From an uncultured Christensenella sp. (GTDB lineage Bacteria > Bacillota > Clostridia > Christensenellales > Borkfalkiaceae), in assembly GCA_910579705.1 (NCBI GenBank), contig CAJTUI010000009.1, positions 1 to 64,000 of the forward strand: 64,000 bases of DNA. The letters run 5' to 3'. A program made the position numbers and the translations under genes. Positions 8,270 through 17,512 of the stretch are shown piece by piece. How positions within the stretch are numbered: position 1 is the first letter of the stretch; every line of letters starts with the position of its first letter. The notes below the pieces were generated by a model, which searched no databases, had not been told where the DNA came from, and saw only the letters and a list, made by a program, of their open reading frames with translations.

Positions 8270-8298
8270 TTGACAATATATCTTATTTTAAATATAAT
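8270..8298 (+). promoter_or_regulatory. Promoter of tRNA-Thr
   Basis: Consensus TTGACA and TATAAT separated by 17 bp, 20 bases before the tRNA. Confidence 0.85.
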
Positions 8299-8318
8299 AA
8301 ACACGTTAGGCAAATATT

Positions 8319-8394
<76 letters not shown>

Positions 8395-8397
8395 AAA

Positions 8398-8431
8398 AAA
8401 CCGATAAATTTCTGTTGAAGTTTGTCGGTTT
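8398..8431 (+). terminator. Terminator after tRNA-Thr
   Basis: An 11-bp stem with one G-T pair (AAACCGATAAA / TTTGTCGGTTT), 12-base loop, then TTATTTTT. Confidence 0.8.
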
Positions 8432-8444
8432 TATTTTTACCTAA

Positions 8445-8473
8445 AAGACAAAATCCGGTTAGTTGCGTATAAT
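8445..8473 (+). promoter_or_regulatory. Promoter of the CDF transporter, 6 bases before its ATG
   Basis: AAGACA and a perfect TATAAT separated by 17 bp. The -10 element ends six bases before the start codon, so transcription would begin at or next to the ATG (leaderless message). Confidence 0.6.
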
Positions 8474-8479
8474 ATTGGT

Positions 8480-9409
8480 ATGGAAAACGAATTGAAAATT
8501 CAAAACGAAATGCAGAAAGTTGCGGTCAGGGTTTCCGTTATAACTATTCTGATAAACGCCGCGCTGTCGGTGTTTAAACTTCTTGCGGGTATATTCGGGA
8601 AATCGTACGCGCTGATTTCCGACGCGGTGCATTCCGCCTCCGACGTGTTTTCTACGGTAATAGTAATTATCGGCGTTAAGATTTCGGGTAAAAAGGCCGA
8701 CAAAAATCACCCGTTCGGTCACGAGCGGTTCGAGTGCGTGGCCGCTATCCTTCTGGCCGTGGTGCTGTTTGCAACGGGCGTGGGAATAGGTTATTCGGGC
8801 GTTAAAAATATCGTAACGGGAGAATATAAAAATTTCGCCGTCCCCGGCGTGATTGCGCTTGTTGCGGCCGCCGTTTCGATAGTGGTTAAAGAGGGAATGT
8901 TTTGGTATACGTATCTTGCGGCTAAGAAAGTAAATTCTTCCGCGCTTAAAGCCGACGCGTGGCATCACCGTTCGGACGCGCTTTCGTCGATAGGAAGTCT
9001 GGTGGGCGTAATCGGCGGACTGTGCGGCGTGAAAATTCTCGATTCAATCGCTTGTATAGTAATTTGTCTTTTCATACTCAAAGCCGCTATACAGATATTT
9101 CTCGACGCCGTCAAAAAAATGACCGACGAGGCCTGCGACGAAAAGACGGAGAGCGATATAAGAACCTTTATAAACTCCTGCGAGGGCGTAAGGCGCGTCG
9201 ATACCCTGCTTACCAGAATGTTTGGTAACAGGATATACGTTATCGCCGAGATTGCCTGCGACAGCGATTTACCTTTATATAAGGCGCACGAGATAGCGGA
9301 GAAGGTGCACAGCGGTATAGAGCAGAAGTTTCCGCTTGTTAAACACGTAACCGTGCACGTAAATCCTTACGACGAAGATGACGAGGAGCCGTCGTCCGCC
9401 CATCAATAA
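8480..9409 (+). CDS. Cation diffusion facilitator (divalent metal efflux)
   Basis: A 309-residue membrane transporter exchanging divalent metal ions (Zn, Mn, Fe or Co) for protons across the cytoplasmic membrane. Six membrane segments span about residues 15-215. The metal-site motifs HSASD (TM2, residues 51-55) and HHRSD (TM5) are both present, followed by a cytoplasmic ferredoxin-like C-terminal domain (residues about 220-300) with the conserved HVTVHVNPYD ending. The specificity cannot be read safely from these motifs. It has no ribosome site and a -10 box just before the ATG. The terminal Asp/Glu-rich tail is short. Confidence 0.93.
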   Translation: MENELKIQNEMQKVAVRVSVITILINAALSVFKLLAGIFGKSYALISDAVHSASDVFSTVIVIIGVKISGKKADKNHPFGHERFECVAAILLAVVLFATGVGIGYSGVKNIVTGEYKNFAVPGVIALVAAAVSIVVKEGMFWYTYLAAKKVNSSALKADAWHHRSDALSSIGSLVGVIGGLCGVKILDSIACIVICLFILKAAIQIFLDAVKKMTDEACDEKTESDIRTFINSCEGVRRVDTLLTRMFGNRIYVIAEIACDSDLPLYKAHEIAEKVHSGIEQKFPLVKHVTVHVNPYDEDDEEPSSAHQ

Positions 9410-9414
9410 CAGAT

Positions 9415-9439
9415 AACGCCCGCCTTACAGGCGGGCGTT
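9415..9439. terminator. Bidirectional terminator between the CDF gene and the DnaD-like gene
   Basis: A perfect 10-bp stem (AACGCCCGCC / GGCGGGCGTT) with loop TTACA between convergent genes. Confidence 0.85.
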
Positions 9440-9442
9440 GAT

Positions 9443-11161
9443 TTATCTTAAAGTCGCAATAAATTTTTTCATACATTCGCAGGGCTTGCCGTTTTTATCG
9501 TAACCTGTATCGTTACATTTTTTACAGGCGTAATTCGGAGTGAAATCGGCTTTTGAAAGTCCCAAAAGTTTCAACCTCTCGTCGCCTTGCGTTTCCAGCG
9601 CGCTTATGCGTTCGGAAATCTTTTCGGCGTCGGCTGCGTTCCTGATTTCGGCGAACGCCAACTGTATCGAAAGTTCGTTCAGTTCCTTGTGTATCTTGTC
9701 GTAAAGCTCGTCCGCAACGGCGGTTTTAAACGCTTTTTCGGCGGCGTCCTCGGCCTTGTGCCTAAGCTCCGCAAAATGCCTTTCCGTTTCCGCACGTTCC
9801 GCGCGGCTGTCCGCCGATTGATTTTTAACGGCGGGGGCGGATTGTCTGGCTATGTTTTCGGGCTTGAATATGCCTTCCGACTTCCAGGAAGAGAGCACTC
9901 CGTTTATGTAGGCCATAGGGTTTGACTTGCCCGCGGAAATTTTCGCAGCCTCCGTAATCATTTCGTCCGAAAAGTTCCAGCCGCGCCATCTTGCAAGGCT
10001 TTCCCTGTCCCAGGCGATAACCTTTCTCGTAAGTCCGCAACAAGCAATCAGCTTTTTAAGGAACTCGTCTTCGGAATAAAGTTTTTGTATATATTCCTCG
10101 ACGGCCGCGTCGGACACAACGCCGTCCTTGTACAAAACGTCTATAAAATCCTGCATATCCTCAAACGATTTGCGGCCGTTTTTAAAGCAGTAGTCCGCGA
10201 TACGTTTCATACACGCGAACGAATAGCCGTAGTCGCACCATACGTTTGTATAGTTCTCGATATACGGCGCGGTGTTTTGCATATAAACGCCAAGCGCCCT
10301 TGCAATTTCAAGCGTCGCGTCGTAAACGGAATTTTTGTTTTTGCAGTAATCTTCAATCTCTTTTACGTCGAACTTCTTATTTTTATAAAGTTCGGTAAGC
10401 GCGTCGTCAAGCTTTTCGGGCGTTTTGGCTTTGAAGTGCTTTGCGGCGGCGCATATCGCGTTTTCGTCGAAACCAAGTTCGATTGTCCATTTCTTATACA
10501 GCTTGTCGTCGTCGACGTCGGGCTGTTTCTTTATTCCGGCCGCGCCGAAAATTCTTATAAGCGCGGGAGTGGAAGAAGTGTATGCGGAAAGCTTTTCGTC
10601 TACTTTTTTCGCTGTCGTAACTCCGTCTTCCGCAAAACTTTTAGCGACTTTTTTTATGTATTGCAAACGGATGTTGTCGCCTTTGAGATTAACGCAGTAG
10701 TTGATAATCATAATCAACGCGTTCTGCTCGAACCCGTAGTCCTCCAAAAGCAGGAAATATTCCCTGAATTCGTTGGTGGAAATCATTCTGCCTTTGATTA
10801 TGTTTTGCACGCTCTTTGTGAAATCGGCGTATTTTTCGGGCTTGAATTTCTTCGGCGTTCCGTACAGGTTGTCCGCTTCGAGTATCTTGACCTCGAACGG
10901 CGAAAGGGATAAAAGAGAAACCAGCTCGAACTCTTCGAGATACTCGAAGTAGTTTCTGGCCTCGTCCTCGGTTATGTTTAACTGTTTAGAAAAGTCCGCA
11001 AGCGTGTATGAAGTCAGTCCGCTCTGGTAAACATACAGCGCAAACAGGTAAATTTTGACCGCCAACGGTTCCAAAACCGGCAGATATTTGGTTATGAACT
11101 TGTTTTCCACGCTTGTAAACGACTTGTTTGCAAGGTCGGAAGAAACCGAAATAAAAGGCAT
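9443..11161 (-). CDS. DnaD-domain replication protein with C-terminal zinc-binding motif
   Basis: A 572-residue protein of the DnaD/DnaB-like primosome family, which in Firmicutes helps load the replicative helicase on DNA. The N-terminal 90 residues form a winged-helix domain (YTLADFSKQLNITEDEARNYFEYLEEFELV). Several DnaD-like helical repeats follow; the last (about residues 385-425) has the YxxxILxxW-like signature in AYINGVLSSWKSEG. Residues 440-530 are a charged coiled coil. The C-terminus ends in CKKCNDTGYDKNGKPCEC, a zinc-knuckle motif normally found at the start of DnaC/DnaI helicase loaders. No loader gene follows. The gene is divergent from sbcD. Confidence 0.85.
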   Translation of the reverse strand: MPFISVSSDLANKSFTSVENKFITKYLPVLEPLAVKIYLFALYVYQSGLTSYTLADFSKQLNITEDEARNYFEYLEEFELVSLLSLSPFEVKILEADNLYGTPKKFKPEKYADFTKSVQNIIKGRMISTNEFREYFLLLEDYGFEQNALIMIINYCVNLKGDNIRLQYIKKVAKSFAEDGVTTAKKVDEKLSAYTSSTPALIRIFGAAGIKKQPDVDDDKLYKKWTIELGFDENAICAAAKHFKAKTPEKLDDALTELYKNKKFDVKEIEDYCKNKNSVYDATLEIARALGVYMQNTAPYIENYTNVWCDYGYSFACMKRIADYCFKNGRKSFEDMQDFIDVLYKDGVVSDAAVEEYIQKLYSEDEFLKKLIACCGLTRKVIAWDRESLARWRGWNFSDEMITEAAKISAGKSNPMAYINGVLSSWKSEGIFKPENIARQSAPAVKNQSADSRAERAETERHFAELRHKAEDAAEKAFKTAVADELYDKIHKELNELSIQLAFAEIRNAADAEKISERISALETQGDERLKLLGLSKADFTPNYACKKCNDTGYDKNGKPCECMKKFIATLR

Positions 11162-11228
11162 TTTTCCAAACTCCGTTTCAACGCTTGATTTCTGCTATCA
11201 AAAGGACTATAATAGATAGGTAAATTAT

Positions 11229-11257
11229 ATTATAAGTGTATGTAAGCAAAAAATCAA
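11229..11257 (-). promoter_or_regulatory. Promoter of the DnaD-like gene
   Basis: On the minus strand TTGATT and TATAAT are separated by 17 bp, about 65 bases before the start codon. The leader has a GGAG-type ribosome site. Confidence 0.7.
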
Positions 11258-11302
11258 TTACATTTGTCGTAATTTGCCGCAAATTTTTTTGGAACACAGC
11301 GA

Positions 11303-12448
11303 ATGAAAATATTGCACACGTCCGATTGGCATATCGGTAAAAAACTTATGGGAAGAGACCGTTACGACGAATTTCGCGCCGTGCTTTTTGAAATCAGCGA
11401 TATATGCGAGCGTGAAAAAGTTCGGTTGGCGCTTGTCGCGGGTGATATTTTCGACACGTACACGCCGTCGGCCGAGGCGGAGCAGATTTTTTACGACGGG
11501 GTGAAGAGTATCGCTCGGCACTGCGCGGTTCTGATTATCAGCGGAAACCACGACGATTACGTTCGGCTTACCGCGGCCTCCGCTTTCGCGCAGGAGCTTA
11601 ACGTATATATTGCGGGTAACAATTTAAAGAGCATAGAGTGCGGCGGGGACTTCCCCGTGCGCCCTGTAAAGTCCGATTGCGGATACGTCGTTTTCGAGGA
11701 TGAAACGGGCGGAAAAGTTTATATAAATATACTGCCTTATCCCAACGAGGCGCGGTTTAAAGAGGGCAAGTCCGACGAGAGTTTCGGCGAAAAAATGACA
11801 CGCTGGATAGAATACGGAGAGCGCGGAAAGAGTGAAAGGCTACCCTCGGTATTTCTTTCGCATATATTCGTTGCGGGCGGAACAGTCTGCGACGGCGAGA
11901 GGGAGATAGACCTGGGCGGCGCAAGGCTTGTTGCAACGGAGATTTTGCCCGATTGCGATTACTGTGCGCTCGGTCACTTGCACAGGCGACAGAAACTGGG
12001 AAAAAACGCGTATTACAGCGGCGCCATAATGCAGTTTTCGTTCGACGAGGCGGGGGCGGAGAAATCCGTAAACGTGTTTGATCTGGACGAAAATGGCGTA
12101 AGTAATTTTAAGCAAATAAAACTGACCTCGCCGAAGAATCTCATAAGATTGCAGGCCAATTGCGCGGCGGACGGCGTTAAACTTTTAAACGAAAACGGCG
12201 GGTGCTACGTCGAGCTGACTTTAAATCTCAAAGAACCGCTCACGCCCGCTGAAAGCGCGGCATTGCACTGCTCGGAAAACCTTGCGGCGTTGAAGGCCGA
12301 CGTTGCGTTTAATCGGAGCGAGGTAAAGGTATCGAATAAAAATAAAAGCTCGTCGCAACTTTTTACCGAATTTTATAAATCAAGATACGACAGTCAGCCC
12401 TCTGACGATCTTTTGTCGCTGTTTCTCTCGTTGACGGAGGAAGAATGA
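11303..12448 (+). CDS. sbcD: Exonuclease subunit SbcD (Mre11-like nuclease)
   Basis: The 381-residue calcineurin-fold nuclease works with SbcC to trim hairpins and blocked DNA ends. All metal-binding motifs are visible: HTSDWHIG at residues 5-12, AGDIFDT near residue 50, SGNHD near residue 80, and the later LSHIFVAGG and GHLHRRQ. The C-terminal third is the capping and SbcC-interacting region. Start ATG 11303; no strong ribosome site is visible. The stop codon overlaps the sbcC start by four bases (ATGA), so the two are translationally coupled. Confidence 0.96.
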   Translation: MKILHTSDWHIGKKLMGRDRYDEFRAVLFEISDICEREKVRLALVAGDIFDTYTPSAEAEQIFYDGVKSIARHCAVLIISGNHDDYVRLTAASAFAQELNVYIAGNNLKSIECGGDFPVRPVKSDCGYVVFEDETGGKVYINILPYPNEARFKEGKSDESFGEKMTRWIEYGERGKSERLPSVFLSHIFVAGGTVCDGEREIDLGGARLVATEILPDCDYCALGHLHRRQKLGKNAYYSGAIMQFSFDEAGAEKSVNVFDLDENGVSNFKQIKLTSPKNLIRLQANCAADGVKLLNENGGCYVELTLNLKEPLTPAESAALHCSENLAALKADVAFNRSEVKVSNKNKSSSQLFTEFYKSRYDSQPSDDLLSLFLSLTEEE

Positions 12449-15099
12449 AACCCGTAAAGTTACAATTTAAGGGAATAAACAGTTTTTCCGAGCAGACGGA
12501 AATAGATTTCGAAAAGCTTACAAAGAGCGGCATATTCGGTATATTCGGCGATACGGGCAGCGGCAAGAGCACCATACTTGACTGTATCAATTTCGCGCTG
12601 TACGGTAAAGTTGAAAGAAGTAAGGAAAAACTGGATATCATAAACTACCGTTGCGACGCGGCGGAAGTAAAATTCGAGTTCGACGTTATTAACGAGGGCA
12701 AGAGAAAGAGGTATATAGCGGAACGCGTTCTGAAAAAAAAGAGCGGACTGCATAAGGCCGCACTTTACGAGGACGGGGTGTGCGTTGCGGATAACGCCAC
12801 TACGGTTAATAAAAAAGTTACGGCCGTTCTGGGTATCGACGCGGAAGATTTCAGAAAGTGCATAGCCCTGCCTCAGGGCGAATTTTCGCAGTTTGTAAAG
12901 TCGCAGCCTTCGGAGAGGATTGCGCTTATAGAGCGGCTGTTTTCCCTTTATAAATACGGCGACAGACTGAAAGAGCGGTTGAAAGCCCGCGAAAGTGCGG
13001 CAGAAACCGAATATCAGAAAATCAACGCTCAGCTCGTACTGTTTGCGGACGTTTCCGCCGAGATACTCAAAAATCTCGAAAACGGCATAGGCGAGGAAAA
13101 GAAGAGGCTGGAAACGCTGATAAAAGCCGACGCGGACGCAGAAAAGCGCTGTGCGGAGGTTAAAAGCCTTGCGGAGAAATTCAACGAGCTGAACGATATT
13201 AAGAATAAGCTTGCGGCGTTGACGGCAAGAAAAGCGCATATGGAAGAATTGCGCGCAGGTTTGAAAATTGCGCCCGTCTGTAAGTCCGTTGCGGAAACAG
13301 ACGCCGAAATTTCCGAAAAAAAGAGCGCGCTGGAAAAGACCGAGCGGGATATTTTAAAGATAAATTCCGAGCTGGACGGCGAGGTTGATAAGCTTAAAAA
13401 ACTTAAATTGCGTTTGACAGAAAGCCGTTTCGACGATAAAATCGCCGATTGCCTGACGCTTGCGGCGAAGTACGAGGCCTGCGCGGGTAAGCCCGAAAAG
13501 CTGAACGGGCTTGCAAAGGCTTTGGATAGTAAGCGCAACGAGTACAAGGATAAGGGAGCGGAGCTTTTAAAATACGAAAAGATTTGCGCCGATGCGGAGC
13601 GCAATTTTGCGGACGTTAAGAAAAAACTTGAAGAATGCGGCGCGGCCGACCTGAACAATCTCATTAACGTGTATTTCAGGGGAGCGGTATTAAAGGAGGA
13701 GTACGTTTGCGAGCTGGACTATTTCGTCGGGCTAAACGGACAAATCAAGTTTCATAAAGACAATTCCGAACTTTATAAATTTATGGAAAGCGAGCTTAAA
13801 CAGCGAATAGATTTATATAAGGACAGGGTTTGTCAGGTTAAAGATTTCAATATTGCCGAGGCGAGGAAAAGACTTGAAAATTTCCGTTCGGCCTCGGAAG
13901 AAAAGGAAAAACTTGCCGCGGAACTCAACGTTAAATCAATGGCGTTGAAAGACGCGCAGGCGGCGGCCGAGAATTGCAGGCGCGAGCGTGAAATAATAAG
14001 GCGGGACGGTGACGAGCTAAGGAAACAGAAAGACGAATTGCAGGAGCAGTTAAGGGAAGTTTTCGGCGGCGAATCCGATTACGTTTCCGCGGAGAAAAAA
14101 AACGCCGCGGAACTTAAAAGTTTAAGGTTGCAAAAAGAGCGCTTGAATTCCGAAACCGAGCAATGCGCAGAGCTGATAACTCGCCTGACCGCGCAGGCGG
14201 CGGCGCTGAAATCCAACGCTGACAATTATAAGGCCGATATATCAAGGCTCGGCGACAAGCTCAAAGCATTGATTTCACAGTCGGGGCTTGACGGTTTGGA
14301 AAACTGTAAAAAAGTTGCGGGTGAATATTCAAAATATGCCGATGCGGAAAAGGCGTTGAGCGAGTTCGATACACAGTTACTGTCCTACGGCGAGCGATTG
14401 GAAAAATTGCGGGCCGTGCGCGGGATAGACGAATATAACGAGCAGACACTTAATAATTCCGTTGCCGTTAAGAAAAAGGCGGCGGCAGACCTTGCGGCGG
14501 CGCGGGAAAAGCTTGCCGTTATGCAGTCGAATTATACGAGCGGACTCAAACGCGCGGAAGACAAGAAAATACTCGAAAAGCAACTGGCGGCGGTTGAAAA
14601 GCAGCGCAATCTGATTGCGCAGTTAAAAGAATTGACCAAGGGCAATAAATTTATGGAGTTTATCGCAAACGAATATCTTTACGATATTTCCGCGCTTGCC
14701 TCGTCAACGCTTTTAAATTTGACCGACGGAAGATATTTTCTGACCTACGAAGACAATTTTTACGCGGGGGATAACTTCAATTGCGGCGACCTGCGCGGCG
14801 TAAACACGCTGTCGGGCGGAGAAACCTTTCTTGTGTCGCTGTCTTTGGCGCTCGCGCTTTCGCAGACGATTTGCGCGTCGCTTAAATCGATAGAGTTTTT
14901 CTTTCTCGACGAAGGGTTCGGCACGCTTGACGGAACGCTTGTGGATACGGTGCTCAACGCACTTGAAAAGCTTAAAGGCGAGCATTTTACTATCGGCGTA
15001 ATCAGTCACGTTGAAGAGCTTAAACACAGAATAGACAACAAAATAACCGTAAATAAAGCAACTGAAAGCCGCGGCTCTTCCGTAAGCGTCAGTTGTTGA
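12445..15099 (+). CDS. sbcC: Exonuclease subunit SbcC (Rad50-like ATPase)
   Basis: The 884-residue SMC-like ATPase partner of SbcD. Walker A (GDTGSGKST) is at residues 35-43; long coiled coils rich in Glu, Lys and Ala fill about residues 170-720; the C-terminal half-ATPase carries the signature LSGGETFLVSLSLALAL and Walker B FFFLDEGFGTLD. At the apex, where Rad50/SbcC proteins normally carry a CPVCG-type zinc hook, I find no CxxC anywhere in the chain, although several single Cys residues are present. The protein is shorter than typical SbcC (about 1050 residues). It overlaps sbcD by four bases. Confidence 0.93.
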   Translation: MKPVKLQFKGINSFSEQTEIDFEKLTKSGIFGIFGDTGSGKSTILDCINFALYGKVERSKEKLDIINYRCDAAEVKFEFDVINEGKRKRYIAERVLKKKSGLHKAALYEDGVCVADNATTVNKKVTAVLGIDAEDFRKCIALPQGEFSQFVKSQPSERIALIERLFSLYKYGDRLKERLKARESAAETEYQKINAQLVLFADVSAEILKNLENGIGEEKKRLETLIKADADAEKRCAEVKSLAEKFNELNDIKNKLAALTARKAHMEELRAGLKIAPVCKSVAETDAEISEKKSALEKTERDILKINSELDGEVDKLKKLKLRLTESRFDDKIADCLTLAAKYEACAGKPEKLNGLAKALDSKRNEYKDKGAELLKYEKICADAERNFADVKKKLEECGAADLNNLINVYFRGAVLKEEYVCELDYFVGLNGQIKFHKDNSELYKFMESELKQRIDLYKDRVCQVKDFNIAEARKRLENFRSASEEKEKLAAELNVKSMALKDAQAAAENCRREREIIRRDGDELRKQKDELQEQLREVFGGESDYVSAEKKNAAELKSLRLQKERLNSETEQCAELITRLTAQAAALKSNADNYKADISRLGDKLKALISQSGLDGLENCKKVAGEYSKYADAEKALSEFDTQLLSYGERLEKLRAVRGIDEYNEQTLNNSVAVKKKAAADLAAAREKLAVMQSNYTSGLKRAEDKKILEKQLAAVEKQRNLIAQLKELTKGNKFMEFIANEYLYDISALASSTLLNLTDGRYFLTYEDNFYAGDNFNCGDLRGVNTLSGGETFLVSLSLALALSQTICASLKSIEFFFLDEGFGTLDGTLVDTVLNALEKLKGEHFTIGVISHVEELKHRIDNKITVNKATESRGSSVSVSC

Positions 15100-15111
15100 G
15101 GAGTAAAGATT

Positions 15112-16788
15112 TTGGCTACTATATTAACACCTACGATTTTATGGAACGGATTTGACGTTTCGCCCGAACTGAATGCGAAAGTGATAGACGTTAAAACCGT
15201 TGACGGCGTAAAATATGAAAGCGTTAATTTTTTGGGCAGGCAGACGGCGGCGGGCCGCGTGAAAATTTACGGCGTTTTCGCCTGTAACGAAATTACGCCC
15301 GCAACCGAAACCGTGCTTATTTTTCCCGACAGCTCGGACGGAATCGACGAGGATATTTTAAAACTTTTCGTCCAGCGCGGGTATTCGGCGTTTATGGTCG
15401 ACTACCGCGGCGAGTGGGACGGCGCGCAACATTATACCCAATATCCCTCGGACGTGGAATACGCAAACACGGTAAAGTGCGGGCGGCATAAGGATTTCGT
15501 AGACGAGTCCGCCGCGCAAACAAGCTGGTATGAATGGGTGGCCGTGGGCATTTTTGCGCGCAAATATCTCGAAGAGAAAACGGGTACCAAATCCATTGCC
15601 GCGATAGGCATAAGAGACGGCGGCGAAATTGCCTGGAAACTTGCCGTCGCCGCGGAATTTTCCTGTATCGTTCCCGTATGCGCGGCGGGCTGGCTCGCAT
15701 ATGCGGGGATAAGCAAATTCAAGTCCGACGAGCAGAAACTCGACAGCGAGAGATACCGTTTTATTGCGGGTATAGACTCGCAGGCGTATGCGCCTTACGT
15801 AAGGTGCCCCGTGCTGTTGCTTTGCTCCACAAACGACTCCGCTTTCGACTACGACAGGGCGTACGATACGTTTTCGCGTATCAATCCCGAATTCATAAAC
15901 GACAGCGTAATCACATACTCCGTGCAGTGCGGTTCGTCCATAGGAATCAACAGCACCGTAGATATGTTTATGTTTTTGGATAAACATCTTAAAAACAGGC
16001 AGGTGTTTATACCCCAGCCCGCGGATATTTCCGTTACGGTTGACGAGGAGCAAAACCTCGTCGCGACGGCCAAGTTCGATAATCAGGGCGTGGTGGAGGA
16101 TTACGGGATATATTATGCCGAGAACTGTCTGGACCCCGCAACAAGGGACTGGACGCTTTGCAGAAACACCCTGAAGGTTTCCGAAAACGAGCGCAAGGCG
16201 TATCTCGATATATTCGAAGAAACTTCCACGCTTTTCGTGCTGTGCTATGCAAAGTATGCAAACGGATTTACTATCTGGTCCAAGATTGCGGTCAAGAAGA
16301 TAAGCGGCAGGTTTAAAAACACGCGAGGCAGGTGCAGGGTAATATATTCGAGCAAGAACGGTGTGGACGGCTTTTACGTTGCCGAACCGCGCACGGTCGC
16401 CGTCGGCGGGATTTTCTTTACAGACGAAGTAATGCAGCCGCAGATTGTGACTAAAACCAAGGGCATTAAGGGAATATATTCCGAGAGAGGGCTTACGACT
16501 TACAGGATAAACAGCCCGTGCTATTCGCCCGCGAAGGATAACGTTCTGAAAGTGGACGTATTCAGCGACGAAACTACGGAAATAACTTTTACCATAGAGG
16601 ACGACGGCGAGGGCGAAATTTACAAGTACACCCAGAGTATTTTGGGCGGGGTATGGCAGAGCCTTATTATTGAGAGCAAGCTGTTTAAAACGGTAAACGG
16701 GACACAGCTTGCGGATTATGAGCACAATTTAAGGCTGTGCATAAGCTGTGACGGAAAATACGCGATCAACAACATTATGTGGCTTTGA
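15112..16788 (+). CDS. Alpha/beta-hydrolase-fold protein, probably catalytically degenerate
   Basis: The 558-residue protein starts at TTG, with a GAGGAG ribosome site about six bases upstream and only 12 bases after sbcC. Residues 60-300 resemble an acetyl-xylan esterase or dienelactone-hydrolase type alpha/beta fold: strand VLIFPDSSDG, then MVDYRGEWDG, the nucleophile-elbow region AIGIRDGGEIAW, and PVLLLCSTNDSAFDYD with the expected acid position. The nucleophile Ser or Cys is replaced by Arg or Asp, so normal esterase activity is doubtful. The remaining 250 residues are beta-rich, with no signal peptide, and are not assigned. It leads a short operon with signal peptidase I (4-base gap). 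Confidence 0.65.
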   Translation: MATILTPTILWNGFDVSPELNAKVIDVKTVDGVKYESVNFLGRQTAAGRVKIYGVFACNEITPATETVLIFPDSSDGIDEDILKLFVQRGYSAFMVDYRGEWDGAQHYTQYPSDVEYANTVKCGRHKDFVDESAAQTSWYEWVAVGIFARKYLEEKTGTKSIAAIGIRDGGEIAWKLAVAAEFSCIVPVCAAGWLAYAGISKFKSDEQKLDSERYRFIAGIDSQAYAPYVRCPVLLLCSTNDSAFDYDRAYDTFSRINPEFINDSVITYSVQCGSSIGINSTVDMFMFLDKHLKNRQVFIPQPADISVTVDEEQNLVATAKFDNQGVVEDYGIYYAENCLDPATRDWTLCRNTLKVSENERKAYLDIFEETSTLFVLCYAKYANGFTIWSKIAVKKISGRFKNTRGRCRVIYSSKNGVDGFYVAEPRTVAVGGIFFTDEVMQPQIVTKTKGIKGIYSERGLTTYRINSPCYSPAKDNVLKVDVFSDETTEITFTIEDDGEGEIYKYTQSILGGVWQSLIIESKLFKTVNGTQLADYEHNLRLCISCDGKYAINNIMWL

Positions 16789-16791
16789 TAT

Positions 16792-17502
16792 ATGGTGAAA
16801 GAACTTAACAGGAGTCTGTATTCCGCAAACGAAAAATCAAAACTTAATATTTTTCTTAACGTACTGATAGTTCTGATAATCGCCGCGCTTATCGCCGAGA
16901 TTGCGTTCAGCGCGACCTATTCGGGTATATACGTGGTCGGCGCGTCAATGAACGACACGTTGCAGGGCGCGCACGAGTTCGAAAAGGACGGTATGATTAT
17001 CGCGGATACAAGCGGCGACTATGTGTACGTCGACAGGCACAGAAGGCCGACGTACGGCGATATAGTCGTCGTAAGGAAAGCCGACAACACCAACATTATT
17101 AAGAGGGTTATCGCGCTGGGCGGGGACAGGGTCAAGCTCGACCACGGTATTTTAAAGATAAGTTATTCGAAAGACAGCGTAAAGTATGACGGTACAAACG
17201 ATTTTGTTGTTGTGGAAGAGAGCTATGTTTCGGATGCAAACAAGTCTGAAAACATAAATTACTGTAACGACGATAAGGGGCATTACGTCAATTACGGCAG
17301 TTTCTTTCTGCTCGGCGACAACAGAAACAACAGTATCGACAGCAGAAACTACGGCAATTTCCCGCTTTCCAATCTATACGGGGTTGTAACGGAATGGTCG
17401 TTGAACGGTAAAAGCTTTTTTACGGCCGTTCATAAGTATTTTTCTTTTGATTTACCCGCCTGTTTCGGCATAGACAACAGGATTAAGCATCCCAAAACGT
17501 AA
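16792..17502 (+). CDS. lepB: Signal peptidase I (S26 family)
   Basis: Removes signal peptides from secreted proteins at the outer face of the membrane. The 236-residue protein has one N-terminal membrane helix (about residues 19-42), the catalytic serine in GASMNDTL (Ser52) and the general-base lysine in NIIKRVIALGGD (Lys104), then box E in LLGDNRNNSIDSRNYG. A modest insertion of polar sequence lies between boxes D and E. The C-terminal tail is short. It starts three bases after the hydrolase stop, inside the same transcription unit. Confidence 0.94.
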   Translation: MVKELNRSLYSANEKSKLNIFLNVLIVLIIAALIAEIAFSATYSGIYVVGASMNDTLQGAHEFEKDGMIIADTSGDYVYVDRHRRPTYGDIVVVRKADNTNIIKRVIALGGDRVKLDHGILKISYSKDSVKYDGTNDFVVVEESYVSDANKSENINYCNDDKGHYVNYGSFFLLGDNRNNSIDSRNYGNFPLSNLYGVVTEWSLNGKSFFTAVHKYFSFDLPACFGIDNRIKHPKT

Positions 17503-17512
17503 AGGAGAAGTT

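Noticed and set aside
15358..16725. 455-codon open frame on the minus strand
   Set aside because: Antisense shadow of the alpha/beta hydrolase gene; no ribosome site, no family pattern, and the plus strand has operon context.
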